The translations under genes and the position numbers were made by a program. This document shows, one piece after another, positions 1 to 12,338 of a stretch of 64,000 bases of DNA; the stretch's first letter is position 1, and each line of letters begins with the position of its first letter. The notes under the pieces are model-generated. The model had not been told where the DNA came from and ran no database searches. It saw nothing but the letters and a program-made list of their open reading frames with translations. Source of the DNA: Limonium bicolor (taxonomy: Eukaryota > Streptophyta > Magnoliopsida > Caryophyllales > Plumbaginaceae); contig CM041783.1 in the NCBI GenBank assembly GCA_023374045.1, forward strand, positions 94,337,298 through 94,401,297. The letters run 5' to 3'.

Positions 1-172
1 TAACATCCAAGTCCCATGGACCTCCTCGGTAGGTGTCGGGCAGCTCATCCTGGCATAGTCCCGAGTCAGCTCTGTACCATTTGTAACACCTCATATGGGT
101 AACTGTCCAACAACCTAGCTCTCAAACCATTCAGGCTTGAAAACTAGCCACTTTAGGCCCTCAAATTGTATT
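1..172 (-). mobile_element. Edge of Tekay-type LTR element F (primer site and LTR end)
   Basis: Read on the minus strand, 79-69 is TGGTACAGAGC, one base short of the tRNA-iMet primer site TGGTATCAGAGC of plant Ty3 elements. It lies just inside an LTR whose plus-strand edge, TGTAACACC, starts at 82. Bases 1-81 would be the leader of an element running leftward out of the window, and 82-172 the first 91 bases of its 5' LTR. Element A is inserted at 172/173. The rest of this LTR was not found beyond A. Assignment rests on the short primer-site and LTR-end motifs only. Confidence 0.5.
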
Positions 173-2876
173 TGTAACACACTGGATTTTGCCTTAAATG
201 AAAGCTTATGAATTATGAGTCTAACGATGCAAATGGAATTGAAAACGGACTCCAAACGAGTCCTAAAAGTGCAAAACATTTTGGTCCGAACTTGTGTCTG
301 GACATGGGAAGTTCGGACACAAGTAAAGAGTTTAGAAAACCGGAAATTAGTGACATTCGAACTAGTGTCCGGACATTGGAAGTTCAGACACAAGTCGAGA
401 GTAGAAACAGAATAAGTCCGAGCTTGTGTCCAAACATTGATGTTCGGACTTAAGTCGAGAGTTGAAAACTCAAAAAAAAAACCGTCCGAACTTGTGTCTG
501 GACATTGATGTTTGGACACAAGTCGAAGATTAAAAGTTCTGAATATTTCTTACATGGTCCAAACATTGGTCCGAGCTTATAAGTTCGGACCTAAGTTGAA
601 ACTTACAAGTGGATTCGTCCTCGCATGCTGTCCGAATATTGATGCTCGGACACACTCAATCCTGTGAAATCAAGTTTAACTCTCGGGGCCTGTCCGAACA
701 TTGATGTCCGGATGGACGTTCGGACAAGTCCTGAATTGTGATTTTAAGTATGAAATCAGAGTCAGAAAAACACTAAGATATTTGTGAAATCAATGGCAGT
801 AGATAAGAAATGCTCAGGTAAGGTTAGACAGCATTAGATATCAACTAAGCAACGAAAACGGAATGACCCTTAAAGTAACATACAAAAACCTTAACACGTT
901 TTATAATCTACAAGGTAAAAAACTCTAAAACATAACATTCAAAGCTTAGTCAATAGCAGCGAAAATGAAAAGAAAGTACCAAGGTGTTACCGCTACACTC
1001 AAAACCATTAAGTGCTCAGGCTTAGTCAGACCAAAACAAATCCAAAGTGTTTCACAACATTGTAAAATAAATGTTTTCCAATTCCATAAACTCAACTTAA
1101 TAACTCAGAAAAATGTCTCATCCAACCTAAGCTAGGTGGCAGCGTATTCCCAATCCCCAATTCAGCCATTGATACCGGTGATCAGAAAACACATACAGAA
1201 ACCACGAAGGGATCACGCAAATCAGCGAAACTGAGTAAACATTGCCTCAACTTGTAAAATACATTTTGAAACTTGTTTTATGTTTGCAAACCAGTACACA
1301 CCCTAAATGTTAACCAATTGAGATAACTCCAAATCACAAACACTAGAAATAATACAGGGGAGAGCTTTCGACAGGATCCAATTATCAGTATACACGGATG
1401 ACACCCGAATTGGGGTCGCAACAATAATATCCCACCTCACCATAAGTCCTTAAGTGTGCACATCCCTCAGAAGGTACCAAAGGAGTAGATCATAGAGCTT
1501 AACTGCAAGTAATGTCTGCACGCAAAATTATATATATTTCACGGGGTACAGAGTACCGACAATTCCACGGAGTACCACAAGGTACCATCAAAATACACGG
1601 AGTACCATAAGGTACCATCAACCCAACAATGTATCCAGTGAAAGTCTCCCAAAACATTATCCAATATTATTTGCAAAACCATAGTATCCAGAATGCACCG
1701 GGAAAAGTAATTCCCAAATTCCAATATTACCAAAACAGAGTTTTATTCAACCCATCGATATTTTGCAAAACCACACAAGATATAGATGATGAGCACAGAT
1801 GTTTACTTGGATACACTCACCACTATGAAGATAACTCCGCCAAATCACTAGAAGCACCTGTCAGAGAACTTGGGGTCTAGAATTGTGAAACAGACATTTA
1901 ATCAGAGACTTACCAAATTACCATAGAATCCCAGAACCTTACCAATCTATTACCCCTACCCTTCTACCTAATCCGGCACCAGGGAGGAAGCTTGACAGTA
2001 GCGGGAATGAAAGAGCGATAGTTGAGAATTTTAGAAGTTTGAGGAAAGAGAAGAGTGTAATGGCGATGCGGCGAAGATGAAGACGGTCGTGAGATAGATC
2101 GTGATTATAAATAGAAATAAAATAGATTAATGGAAGAGATTATAATAATTAATTAATTAATGTAACTGTTTTAGAAACGAGAGAACAACAATAATTTGGA
2201 AGATGAATTCAGTAAGTAAAATAATAATAATAATTTGAAAGCTGAATAAGTGATTAACATTGTAATCTAATTGGGAAAGATCTAAATTCAACGAATTAGA
2301 AAAACAAGGAGATATTCACTAATTATAAATAAAAGAGAAAAAGAATGGTTGATCGTTGGGAGAGGATAAGATTGAATTAAATATCTTCTAAGAGAGATTT
2401 TAGTCTAAAGCAAATAAATAATTAATAATAAGTCATTTAGGAGAGGATTGAGGATCAAGATAACGGTAAGCGTAGAAAATTATTTAATATTAAATCTGAT
2501 TTCTAGGAAAAGGGAATGATAACGGTATGAGAAAGTATGATAGGATTTATAATAATTTAGAAGAGGTAAAGTTAGAATCAAACTCTTAAAATTAACAATA
2601 ATTAATTGGAAGTAGTAAAATCTGAATTAAACTCTCAGAATTTAAAGGACGTTGTAACGTCTACAAAAGTGGGGGGTAAATATATATACAATACCGGTAA
2701 GAATAAGAGGATTATAGACAATCATGATTATTTTAGGAATAGAGGAAAATAATGTAAGGGATTCGTTTAACTTCCCTGGGCCTTTATTAATACCACTCCC
2801 GACTAACCATATAATAACTCATTTATTCCATCTATATGTTAAATATATCCTATGTCACAAATTTGAGGGTATTTCA
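173..2876 (-). repeat. 3' LTR of element A
   Basis: About 2.7 kb, bounded by TGTAACAC at 173 and GGGTATTTCA ending at 2876 (TGAAATACCC...GTGTTACA on the minus strand). It aligns with 7973-9649 through its first ~1.9 kb with many small differences. It contains a tandem array of inverted repeats (282-740), runs of a GGTACC-containing motif near 1545-1620, and AT-rich promoter-side DNA at 2100-2700. The five bases to its left are GTATT; no matching right-hand copy remains because the other LTR is truncated. Confidence 0.85.
282..740. repeat. Tandem GTCCGAAC/GTTCGGAC hairpin array in LTR A
   Basis: Six or more units of about 60 bases. Each contains an inverted repeat of the kind ACTTGTGTCCG ... 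CGGACACAAGT with a short spacer. Units differ by point changes but keep the two arms. The same array recurs at 8082-8512 in the other LTR and, more diverged, at 27340-27790. Confidence 0.85.
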
Positions 2877-2892
2877 TCTCATCCCCCTTAAA
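2877..2892 (-). other. Polypurine tract of element A
   Basis: On the minus strand the sequence reads TAAGGGGGATGAGA directly before the LTR start TGAAATACCC. It corresponds to AAGGGGGGTAGAT in elements B and E. It would be the plus-strand DNA synthesis primer. Confidence 0.7.
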
Positions 2893-3070
2893 AGAAAGCT
2901 TCGCCCTCAAAGCTAAACCTAACCATCTCTTGAAGTAAAAATTGATTCTGAAATGCTGAACCCAATTTGAACTTGACTCATTTCTTAACTGTCACCAGCT
3001 CAAATAGCTGAGGTTACTTCTCCTTCATTTCCTCCTTACCTACCCACGTTGCTTCCTCAGTCCTATGATT

Positions 3071-6000
3071 TTACCATAGCACCTTGACCATTCGAGTGGA
3101 CTTCGATCGGGTTTCTCTGGTCTTGGTGTCTAGAACTCTGATGGGATATTCCTCGTATGATAAGTCATGTTCCAACGCTAACACCTCTGGCTGCAGGACA
3201 TGGGACGGGTTAGGAACATAGCGCTTCAACTGAGACATGTGGAAGATGTTAAGGACTCTCTCCAATTCACCAGGAGTGCCAGTCTATAGGCCACTTCTCC
3301 AATTCTCTCCAAGATCTTGTAGGGACCCATGAATTTAGGGCTCAACTTCCCTTTCTTCCCGAATTTGGTTACCCCTCTCGCAGGAGACACCTTCAGGAAG
3401 ACTCTATCCCCTACCTCAAATTCGACTGGTCTCCGCTTCAGGTCGGCAGGACTTCTGCCTATCCTGAATTGATTTCATTCAGCTCTGGATAATTTGGACC
3501 TGCTCCATCGTCTCTTCTATCAGCTGAGGGCCCAACACCACTGTCTCACTAATTTCGTTCCAACACACAGGGGTTCTGCACTTCCTCCCGTACAAAGCCT
3601 CATAAAGATCCATCTTGATGCTGGCGTGATAACTGTTATTATATGAGAACTCCACCAGGTGTAGCCGGTCTGCCCACGAACCTTGGAAATCTATGATACA
3701 CGCCTGAATATCCTCTAAGGTCTGGAAGGTCCTCTCTGTCTGACCGTCTGTAGCTGGATGGAATGTTGTGTTCAGCTTCAACTTAGTACCCATGGCCTTC
3801 TAAAATTGCTGCCAGAAATGAGCAAAACATCTTGAGTCTCGGTCGGATATAATTGTCTGCGGTACCCCATGATATCTTACTACATTCTTGATGTACGCAT
3901 CTACCAGCTGACTCATAGACCAAGTGCTCTTCATAGGTATGAACCGAGCAGACTTGGTGAGTCGATCCACAATCACCCAAATCTGGTTGACCCCACCCCT
4001 CGCTGGCAGTAGTCCAACCACGAAGTCTATAGAGATGGAGTCCCACTTCCATTTGGGTACCTCCAAAGGCTGCAACAGTCCTCGCATTCTCTTGTGCTCG
4101 AATTTCACCTTCTAGCAGGTGAGACACCTAGACACAAACTCTGCTACCTCTCACTTCATCTTCGACCACCAGAACTGCTTCTTCAGGTCTTTATACAATT
4201 TGTTCCAACCTGGATGGACTGAATAGGGAATATTGTGAGCCTCCTTCATCAGTATCCTTTTCACGCCTGCACACTCCTGAGGAACACACCAACGGCCTCT
4301 GAACCTGAGACTGCCATCGTTGTGGATCTCAAAACCCTCTACTTTACCTTCTTTCATCTTCTCTCGGATTCGCTCCAACTTCACATTACCGGGTTATCCC
4401 TTAAGTATCTCCCCATATATGTCGGAGGAGACGCTCATATGGAACAACTTCACTTCTCGGTCGACGCCTCCTGACTCTATTACTTCCAGGTTCAGCTTCT
4501 GGAAGTCACGAACCAACTCGTCTGGAAGGACCCACATCGAGTTCACTGAGTGACTTCTCTTCATGCTCAACGTGTCTGCCACTAGATTGGACTTCCCCTC
4601 ATGGTACAAGATCTCTAGATCATAATCCTTAATCAGTTTCAGCCACCTTCTCTATCTCATGTTCAATTCTTTCTGCATGAAAATGTATTTGAGGCTCTTG
4701 TGGTCGGTGTAGATCTTGCACGAGACACCATATAGGTAGTGTCTCCAAATGTTTAGTGTAAAAACTACAGCTGCCAACTTCAGATCATGAGCTGGGTATC
4801 GGGTCTCATACTCCTTCAGCTGCCTTAACGCATAGGGTATGACTTTCCCGTGCTGCATCAGGACTCATCCCAAACCGTACTTAGAGGCATCACTGAATAC
4901 CTCGAATCCCTCGGTCCCTGAAGGCAAGGTCAGCACTGGAGCTGAGGTTAACCTCTCCTTCAGCGTCTGAAACGCCTTCTCGCACTCATCGTCCCACTGA
5001 AACTTCACCACCTTCTTCATAAGGTTAGTGAGAGGTCTCGCTTTCTTCGAGAAATCCTTTACAAACCGCTGTAGTACCCTGTCAAGCCTAGAAAGCTTTG
5101 AATCTCTGTCAAATTGCCTGGTCTTGGCCACTCTTTCACAACCTGAATCTTGGATGGGTCCACTAAGATACCTTCCTTAGTGATGACATGGCCCAGAAGT
5201 GCCACCCGATCCAGCCAGAAATCGCACTTGGACAGCTTTGTATACAATAGATGTTCCCTCAATATCTGCAACACCAACCTCAAGTGCTCCTGCTCATCCT
5301 TTAAAAATATTAGGATGTCATCTACGAATACTACCACAAACCGATCTAAGTAAGGATTAAAGATTCAATTCATGAGGTCCATAAAGACAGCTGGAGCGTT
5401 TGTCAATCCAAAGGGCATCACCAAGAACTCGAAATGCCCATATCTAGTCTTGAAGGCTATCTTCGGTACGTCTCTCTCTATAACTCTGAGTTGGTGAAAA
5501 CCTGATCTCAAGTCGATCTTCGAGAAGATCCCTGCACCCTAAAGCTGGTCAAAAAGATCGTCTCTCCTCGGCAACGGGTATCTGTTCTTCACTATGATCT
5601 GGTTCAGCTCCCGGTAGTCAATGCATAACCTCATGCTCTTGTCTTTCTTTTTCACGAACAAGACCAAGGCTCCCCAAGGTGATACACTTGAACGAATGTA
5701 TCTCTTCTCCAAGAGGTCCTCCAACTCCTTCAACTCCGACTTCAACTCTGAGGGTGCCATACGGTATAGAGCTTTCGAGATGGGTGCAGACCGTGGCACT
5801 AGGTCGATGCTGAACTCTACTTCCTGGTCTGGTGGCATACCTGGGATGTCGTCTGGGAAGACGTCAGGGAACTCACTCACCACTCGGATCTCCTCCTTTT
5901 TATTTGCCTCCCAGCTCAAATCTTGGACATAGTTGATGAACGCCTGCTGCCCCTTCTTTACTTGAGATAGGATTGATATCACGGAGACAATCTTCACTCC

Positions 6001-6415
6001 TGGCTTCTCCTTAACATTTTTGTACGAGCCTCTCCGTCCTGATGGCCCTCCAAGAACAATCTTCTACTCGCCACAGTCGATCCTCCCTTTGTACTTGCTC
6101 ATCCAATCTATCCCTGGGATGATGTCGAAGTCAGACAAGGCAAATTGGATCACGTCTATTTCAAATTTCTCCCCCCTTTATATCTATACCTACGTCTTTT
6201 ATCATACTCTTACAAGTAATCACCCTCCCCGATGGTATAGATACAGCTATAGGTGTAGTTTCACTAACTTTTAATCCCAATTTTCCCACAAGGCTATCAG
6301 AAATAAATGAATAAGTAGCCCTAGTGTCAAAAAGGATACGTGCAGGAGTACCAAGAACAATGAAGGTACCTGCGAGCACATCTGCTTCGGCCTCAGCTTC
6401 GGTCCGACTCATCAC
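3071..6415 (-). pseudogene. Broken pol of element A (PR-RT-RNaseH-INT-chromodomain)
   Basis: Pieces of a Ty3 Pol polyprotein lie in order on the minus strand, in different frames. Protease is at 6415-6161, where the catalytic D-S/T-G triad reads DTR. Reverse transcriptase is at 5997-5539 and 5337-5059, with an intact FVDD box. RNase H is at about 5131-4652, with the TDHKSLKY motif. The integrase zinc-binding region is near 4384-4151, the integrase core at 4127-3479 with DGQTERTFQTLED, and a chromodomain-like tail at 3265-3071 (PIRVLDTKTRETR). Frameshifts and stops separate all blocks, so no functional Pol can be made. The domain order and the C-terminal tail place it in the Tekay/Del group. 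Confidence 0.88.
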
Positions 6416-6639
6416 GTTTATCTTGCTTGGAGCCCAGAGCTAGTTGCCTCGATTCACTCCTTGGCCCCTATTACCTACATTGCCGCCCTCTCCATTGCCA
6501 CGCTGGGGAGCATCCCCAGGCTGGTTCTGGTTTGGGCCTCTGCTCTACTGGTAGGACCGCCGGTATGGACGGTCACCACCATAGCTTCTCTGCTGATTGC
6601 CTCTCTGAGGGCTCTGGAAGCACTCGAACACTCAGCGAC

Positions 6640-7477
6640 CCCACTTACCACAACGAAAGCAGTTGATCAAGTTCCCCTCGTAGTCCTTCCCCGGGTGATC
6701 CTTGTTACACCTCCTGTAGTAGAAGTGTCAGTCTCGTCTAGACTCTCCTCTCTAGGGCTGGTTCTGGGACCGATCACCCCACCTCTGATCATTTCTTTGG
6801 TCTCCACCGTGTCTCGACCACCCGTCTCTCCTGTCTGAATGAGGCTTCCACCTCTTCTCCTAGTTCTGTCGCTGAGATTGGTCCTCTCTTCCCCGGGACT
6901 CTTCTCCTCTCTCTAGCTTCCTCTTGTTACCAGCCAGGACCTCCTTCCTCTTCTGCTGAATCCTATACAGGTTAGTAGCTTTCCCGTACGCATCTTGGTG
7001 GGTCAGGATGGTCAGGACACTCAGAGCCTCCTGCAGACTCCAGTTCAGCCCACCAACGAACCTCTGCACCTTGGATGCCTCGTCTGGGACCATCACAGGT
7101 GCAAACCTGGCCAACTCCAGGAACTTCGAGTGATATTCCTTCACGCTCATTGCCATCTGCTTGAGCTTTGAGAACTCCAGGTACTTCTGCATCCTGACGT
7201 GCTCTGGATAGAAGCGCCTCCTCATGGCCTTCTTCAGGCCATCCCAGCTAAAGTCAGGTCCCGCTAGCAGCACATGCTTGTTGGCGGACCACCAGATATC
7301 GGCCTCACTCTTGAAGTAGTAGGCAGCCGCATTTACTCTCTTGTCAGCTGGGCAATTGACTGCTTCAAAGATCTTATCGAACTCGCGAATCCAATCCTCA
7401 AGCAGTATTGGGTCTTCTTCCCCCTTGAATGATGTGGGCTTTAGATGAGCAATCCTTTTAGTATAGTCCTCGGGCAC
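6640..7477 (-). pseudogene. Gag remnant of element A
   Basis: 7477-6860 is an open stretch of 205 codons with the plant Ty3 Gag pattern: FKGEEDPILLEDW, YYFKSEADIWW, FYPEHVRMQK and VKEYHSKF. Gag would form the particle that packages element RNA. Downstream on the same strand, 6740-6650 keeps parts of one or two CCHC zinc knuckles (CFRCGKW), but in a shifted frame with lost histidine or cysteine positions. The frame ends before reaching the protease, so the Gag-Pol link is broken. Confidence 0.85.
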
Positions 7478-7953
7478 GTTGTCTCTCTATGCCTGCCTCT
7501 GAACTATCTGTCCCAAGTTCAGTGCCAGCTCTTGCAATATCCTCATGGGATCGTTGGCTGCCATCTCAGTTCGTTGGCTTCTACTTCTTGTATTATACGA
7601 GAAGTTCAATCTGTCAGCAAGTCCTGCACTCCTCTAGACCTCTATGTGAACTCCTGATTATGAATACTAGATTAAATAAGTAATACTCACCCTTATACCC
7701 CAAAATCAGTTCCCCATTCCATAGTAGATAATAGCACCATATACTTATATGGTAATAAAGCCAATATATTCACAAGGTTATCTAATGTGTCAATACCACC
7801 TCCAATATAGTAACAGATAACCAGCATAAACAATTCAGATAATCACATATTATAGCACAGTAACAATAACATCACATAAAAATTGTAATCCCCGAGATGG
7901 CTTACCCCACATTTTAATTCCTTTTTAATCCAATTTTTATCGTATTTCAAAAA

Positions 7954-7969
7954 CATGGCTATGATACCA
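7954..7969 (-). other. Primer-binding site of element A (tRNA-iMet)
   Basis: The minus strand reads TGGTATCATAGCCATG, one mismatch from the consensus TGGTATCAGAGCCATG complementary to initiator-tRNA 3' end. It lies 3 bases inside the 5' LTR boundary at 7973. Confidence 0.85.
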
Positions 7970-7972
7970 CCT

Positions 7973-9649
7973 TATAATACCTTGGATTTTACCTTAAATG
8001 AAAGCTTATGAAATTACGAGTCTAACGGCAGAAACGGAATTGAAAACCGACTCCAAACGAGTCCTAAAAGTGCAAAACAATTTTGGTCTTAACTTGTGTC
8101 CGGACATTGAAAGTTCAGACACAAGTTGATAGTTTAGAAAACCAGAAATCAGTGACGTCGAAACTTGTGTCCGGAAATTGGAAGTTTGGACACAAGTCGA
8201 GAGTACAAAGAATAAGTCCGAGCTTATGTTCGGATATTGATGTTCAGACACAAGTCGAGAGTTGAAAACTCAGAAAATGAAACCGTTCGAACTTGTGACA
8301 CCAAGTCAAAGATTAAAAGTTCCAAAAATTCCTTACGTGTTCCGAACATTGGTCCGACCTAAGTCGAAACTTACCAGTGGATTCGTCCTCGCATGTTGTC
8401 CGAACATTGATGTTTGGACAGATGTTCGAACACACTCAATCCTACTAAATCAAGTTTAACTCTCGGGCCCTGTCTGAACATTGATGTACGGATGGACGTT
8501 CGGACAGGTCCTGAATTGCGATTTTAAGTATGAAATCAAAGTAAACAAAAACACTAAGATGTTTCTGAAATCAATGGCAGTAGATAAGAAATGCTCAGGT
8601 GAGGTTAGACAGCATTAGAAATCAATTAAGCACAACGGAAATGACCATTAAATTAACATACGAAAATCTTTACACATTTTATAATCTCCAAGGTAAAATA
8701 CTCTAAACATAACATTCAAAGTTTAGTCAATAGCAGCGGAAATGAAAAGAAAGTACCAAGGCGTTACCGCCACACTCAAAACCATTGAGTGCTCAGGCTT
8801 AATCTGACCAAAACAAATCCAAGTGTTTCATAACATTGTAAAATAAATTTATTCCAATTCCCAAAATCAACTTAATAACTCAGAAAAATGTCTCGTCCTT
8901 CCGAAGCTAGGTGACAGCGTATTCCCAATCCCCAATTCAGTGTGCATCTTAATAACCCGAATTGGGGTCGCGACAATAATATCCCACCTCACCCTAAGTC
9001 CTTAAGTGTGCACACCCCTCTGAAGGTACTTTTGACCCAAAGGAGTAGATCATAGAGCTTAACTGCAAGTAATGTCTGTAGGCAAAATTATATATATTCA
9101 CGAGGTACAAAGTACAAACAATTCCACGGAGTACCATAAAGTACCATCAAAATACACGGAGTACCATAAGGTACCATCAACCCAACAATGTATCCAGTGA
9201 AAGTCTCCCAAAACATTATCCAATATTATTTACAAACCATAGTATCCAGAATGCACCAGGAAAAGTAATTCCCGAATTCCAATATTACCAAAATAGAGTT
9301 TTATTCAACCCATCGATATTTTGCAAACCACATAAGATAGAAGATGATGAGCACAAATGTTTACTTGGATACGCTCACCACTACGAAGATAACTCCGCCA
9401 AATCACTAAAAGCGCCCATCAGAGAACTCGGGATCTAGAATTGTGAAACAGAGATTCAATCAGAGACTTACCAAATTACCATAGAAATAATCCCAGAACC
9501 TTACCAATCTATTACCCCTACCCTTCTACCTAATCCGGCACTAGGGAGAGCTTGACAACAGCGGGAATGAAAGAGTGAGAGTTAAGAATTTTAGAAGTTT
9601 GAGGAGAGAGAAGAGTGTAATGGCGATTGGGCGAAGATGAAGACAATCG
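7973..9649 (-). repeat. 5' LTR of element A, truncated
   Basis: Aligns base by base with 173-2089 of the other LTR, including the hairpin array (8082-8512) and the GGTACC repeats (9120-9180). Shared sequence ends at about 9649 (GAAGATGAAGACAATCGT) and unrelated DNA follows, so the U3/promoter part is lost. A shortened middle (near 8940) is a second deletion. Confidence 0.85.
8082..8512. repeat. Second copy of the GTCCGAAC hairpin array
   Basis: Same array as 282-740, with partial loss of one unit near 8280-8370. Arms such as ACTTGTGTCCGGA and GTTCAGACACAAGT are retained. Confidence 0.8.
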
Positions 9650-10879
9650 TAACTACAATTTAATTTGGAAAATCCTCATGGGTTTGGAAATGCTATTGCT
9701 CAACCTTTCTTAACTACAATTTAATTTGTTGGTTGATTTCCCCTTGCGCATTGATATCAGTTTGGAAATTAGTTTGAGAACTAGCATGTGATTGTCCCTC
9801 ACGTTTAGATATGAACATAGATCGAGTTATAGTTGCCCTATGCTATAATTGTTAAGATAAATCACTCATTGAGTGGATGGTCCTTATTAATTTTTCATCT
9901 TAGAGGCAAATGATATAAACCCTTCCAGGTATGATCCCACATGACTAACAACACCCACCTCTTTGATACTACACTTCGGTTTGAGTCTAATCTAGGATGT
10001 GGAATTAATCTGAGTAGCAACCTCAATGCTTGATTTATCTTACAATTCATAGCATTTGCTGGTAGTTTGAAACTCTTTTCTATGTTCAAGGTTGGGGTGT
10101 GGGAGATGATTAGATTGTCTCCTTCCCTCCCATTGAGGGGTTGTATGATCCCATTGCACACATCCCAACCTTCTTCCGTTCTCTTGACTAATGCATCTTG
10201 CCTCTCTTGGTTGTGTTCTTTGACATGTACATAATGATGGTGGAAAGGGGAACTTCTCTAAGACTAAGGAATGGGACTTTGGGCTTGGACTACCGGGGTC
10301 TCCACTTCAAACACGTGTAACGGTTGGTGCACTTCTTGCTGATCCTATCAGCTCAAATGAGGTGGCGTCGATGCGACCCCTCCATAGCAACTCTCTTTAT
10401 TTCCTATCATGAGTTTTAACTTGTCTATTAGTTGTGCTACCTATTATAGTTTTGGGTTTCATAATTTTGTGTACTTGTTGGTATGATTGTTGTTCTTCCA
10501 ACTACCTTTTGTATCTATTCTTGGCTGCTTGTCTTTACATGTTCGGTTCAATAATGCATTGGTCGTTTTTTTGTTATTTGTCAACTTCGTATTATAAACT
10601 GATAGGTTGGTTTAGCACAGGTGGCCATAGAATACCCCTTTAGAATTTCTCACTTATTTTTGGACACGATAAGTCCAGTTTAGAGAATTTTCTAGGTTCA
10701 GGGATGTTCCTTACTCAAACGGGCCGTAGAGTCTGGTCGGTGGAAATACCCCTTTCTTTATACATTTTCCGAACAACCTCTAATTGGCAGAATAAACTCA
10801 TAATCAATCATCCATTTCAAAATCAATTCAAACCCAAAAGTTAAATTTGGCTTCAAAATCAGTCAAAAACATACCCATC

Positions 10880-11050
10880 TAGCCCATCCCTCAAGGCCCA
10901 TTCTGGCCCATTCCGGCCCAATCATCAAGGCCCATTCCGGTCCAAGGCCCAATCTGGCCCACATAACAATGCCCAATTTCAAGGCCCAACTCTAGCCCAA
11001 TTCCGGCCTAGTAGCCCAAATTTGGCCCAATAGCCCAAAACTAGTCCAAT
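10880..11050. repeat. GGCCCA-rich simple repeat
   Basis: Irregular repetition of AAGGCCCATTCCGGCCCA-like words. Low-complexity DNA with no coding evidence. Confidence 0.7.
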
Positions 11051-11400
11051 TCCACTTCAAAAATTATTCCAAAAAACAATTCAATTTCAATCTATCTCAA
11101 TTCAATTTCAATCAATCTCAATTCAATTTCAATCAAATTCCATCTCAATTTCAATCAAATTTCAATTCCAATTAAATTCAATTCAAACTCAATCCCAATT
11201 CCAATTCAATTCAATTTCAATCTCAATTGTAATTCAATTTCAATTCCAAATCAATTCAATTTCAACTCCAAATCAATTCAATTTCAATTCCAAATCAATT
11301 CCAATCGAATTCCAATTCCAATTCAGTTTCAATTCAATTTCAATTCAAACTTCAATTCAACTCCCAAATTCTTTTCAATCCCAAATAATTCCAAACATCA
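11050..11400. repeat. CAATTTCAATTC microsatellite-like tract
   Basis: About 350 bases built almost entirely of CAATTC, CAATTTCAAT and related words on the plus strand (pyrimidine/A only, almost no G). It is a degenerate simple repeat inside the Tat-like region. Confidence 0.85.
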
Positions 11401-11469
11401 TTAATCTCAAATTTAAAACTTCAAACTCCTAAACTCCAAACTCCTTAGAACTCAAGCATCTCAAATCTC

Positions 11470-11715
11470 TAAATGTCTCAAGCATCTCCAATCTTTAAAC
11501 ATCTCAACAGCTCAACAGACTCGAGTGTCTCAGCAGCTCAACAGACTCGAACGTCTCAGCAGCTCAACAGACTCGAACATCTCAACGGCTCAACAGACTC
11601 AAACGTCTCAGCAGCTCAACAACCTCAAATGTCTCAGCAGCATAACAAACTTGAATGTCTCAACAGCTCGACATACTCTAATATCTCAATAGACTCAGTA
11701 AACTCAAACACCTAA
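11470..11715. repeat. Minisatellite of ~27-base CTCAACAGACTCGAA units
   Basis: Tandem, imperfect copies of GTCTCAGCAGCTCAACAGAC. A short open frame through it is a by-product of the repeat. Confidence 0.8.
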
Positions 11716-11873
11716 AAAACCCTCAGCTTCTTAAATCCAAACATCTCAAAACTTCATAACCCTTTTAAGCCTTGATTATCTCACAGACCTAAGCGTCTTA
11801 TAGACTCAGCCATCACGAGATTTTAAATGTCTCACAGACCTGAGTGTCTCGTGAACTTTTTGTACCTCAAACT

Positions 11874-12338
11874 TAGAGGTGATCATTCGGGTGGACGGGG
11901 CCGGGTTCGGGCCGGCCAGAGGAAAATTTTAGGCCCTTCGGGCCTATTTAAGAAAACCAAGCCCGGATTTTTATATGTTCGGGCCGGGCTAGGTCCGGTT
12001 TTTTTCCAGGCTTTGTCGTTGCCCAGCCCGCCCGGCCCGGTTTAAATTTTTTTTTATATAAATTAGTAAAAAAATTAAATTTAATGAAAAATTTAATATA
12101 TAAATATATTTTTAATATAGATTAATTATTATATATTTAATTTATTTAAATTTCTATATTTTAGTATATTTATATAAAAATTAAATATGTATATATTATA
12201 TATTTTTTAAAAATAATAAATAATATAAAATCGGGTCGGGCCGGGCTTGTCCACGGGCTCAAAAATGTGCCGCGGCCCGGCCTAATTTTATGTCCAAGCC
12301 CGCCCGGAAGCCCAATCGGGCTCGGGCCATCAGCTCTA
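11874..12338. mobile_element. hAT-type MITE with 8-bp target duplication
   Basis: A 465-bp non-coding element flanked by the perfect 8-bp duplication CTCAAACT (11866-11873 and 12339-12346), the length made by hAT transposases. Its ends are inverted repeats: TAGAGGTGATCATTCGGG at the left and, on the opposite strand, TAGAGCTGATGGCCCGAG at the right. Both arms are rich in GGGCCGGGC words and the centre is AT-only. It has no transposase and would depend on an autonomous hAT element. Confidence 0.9.

Larger units (their letters stand above)
173..9649 (-). mobile_element. Old degenerate Tekay-type Ty3 retrotransposon (element A)
   Basis: A minus-strand LTR retrotransposon. The 3' LTR is 173-2876, the polypurine tract 2877-2892, the pol remains 6415-3071, the gag remains 7477-6640, the primer site 7969-7954, and the 5' LTR starts at 7973. 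The 5' LTR stops matching the 3' LTR near 9649, so about 1 kb of it (promoter end) is missing and no right-hand target duplication is seen. The coding order Gag-PR-RT-RNaseH-INT-chromodomain marks it as a Ty3 chromovirus, and the C-terminal chromodomain pattern is that of Tekay/Del. Many stops, frameshifts and G-to-A/C-to-T changes (the LTR end TGTAACACC has become TTATAATACC) indicate an old, methylated, inactive copy. Confidence 0.9.

Noticed and set aside
115..519. 134-codon minus-strand open frame
   Set aside because: It is a translation of the LTR A hairpin array; the repetitive peptide has no independent support.
9895..10161. 88-codon minus-strand open frame
   Set aside because: No recognisable protein; lies in repeat-rich DNA.
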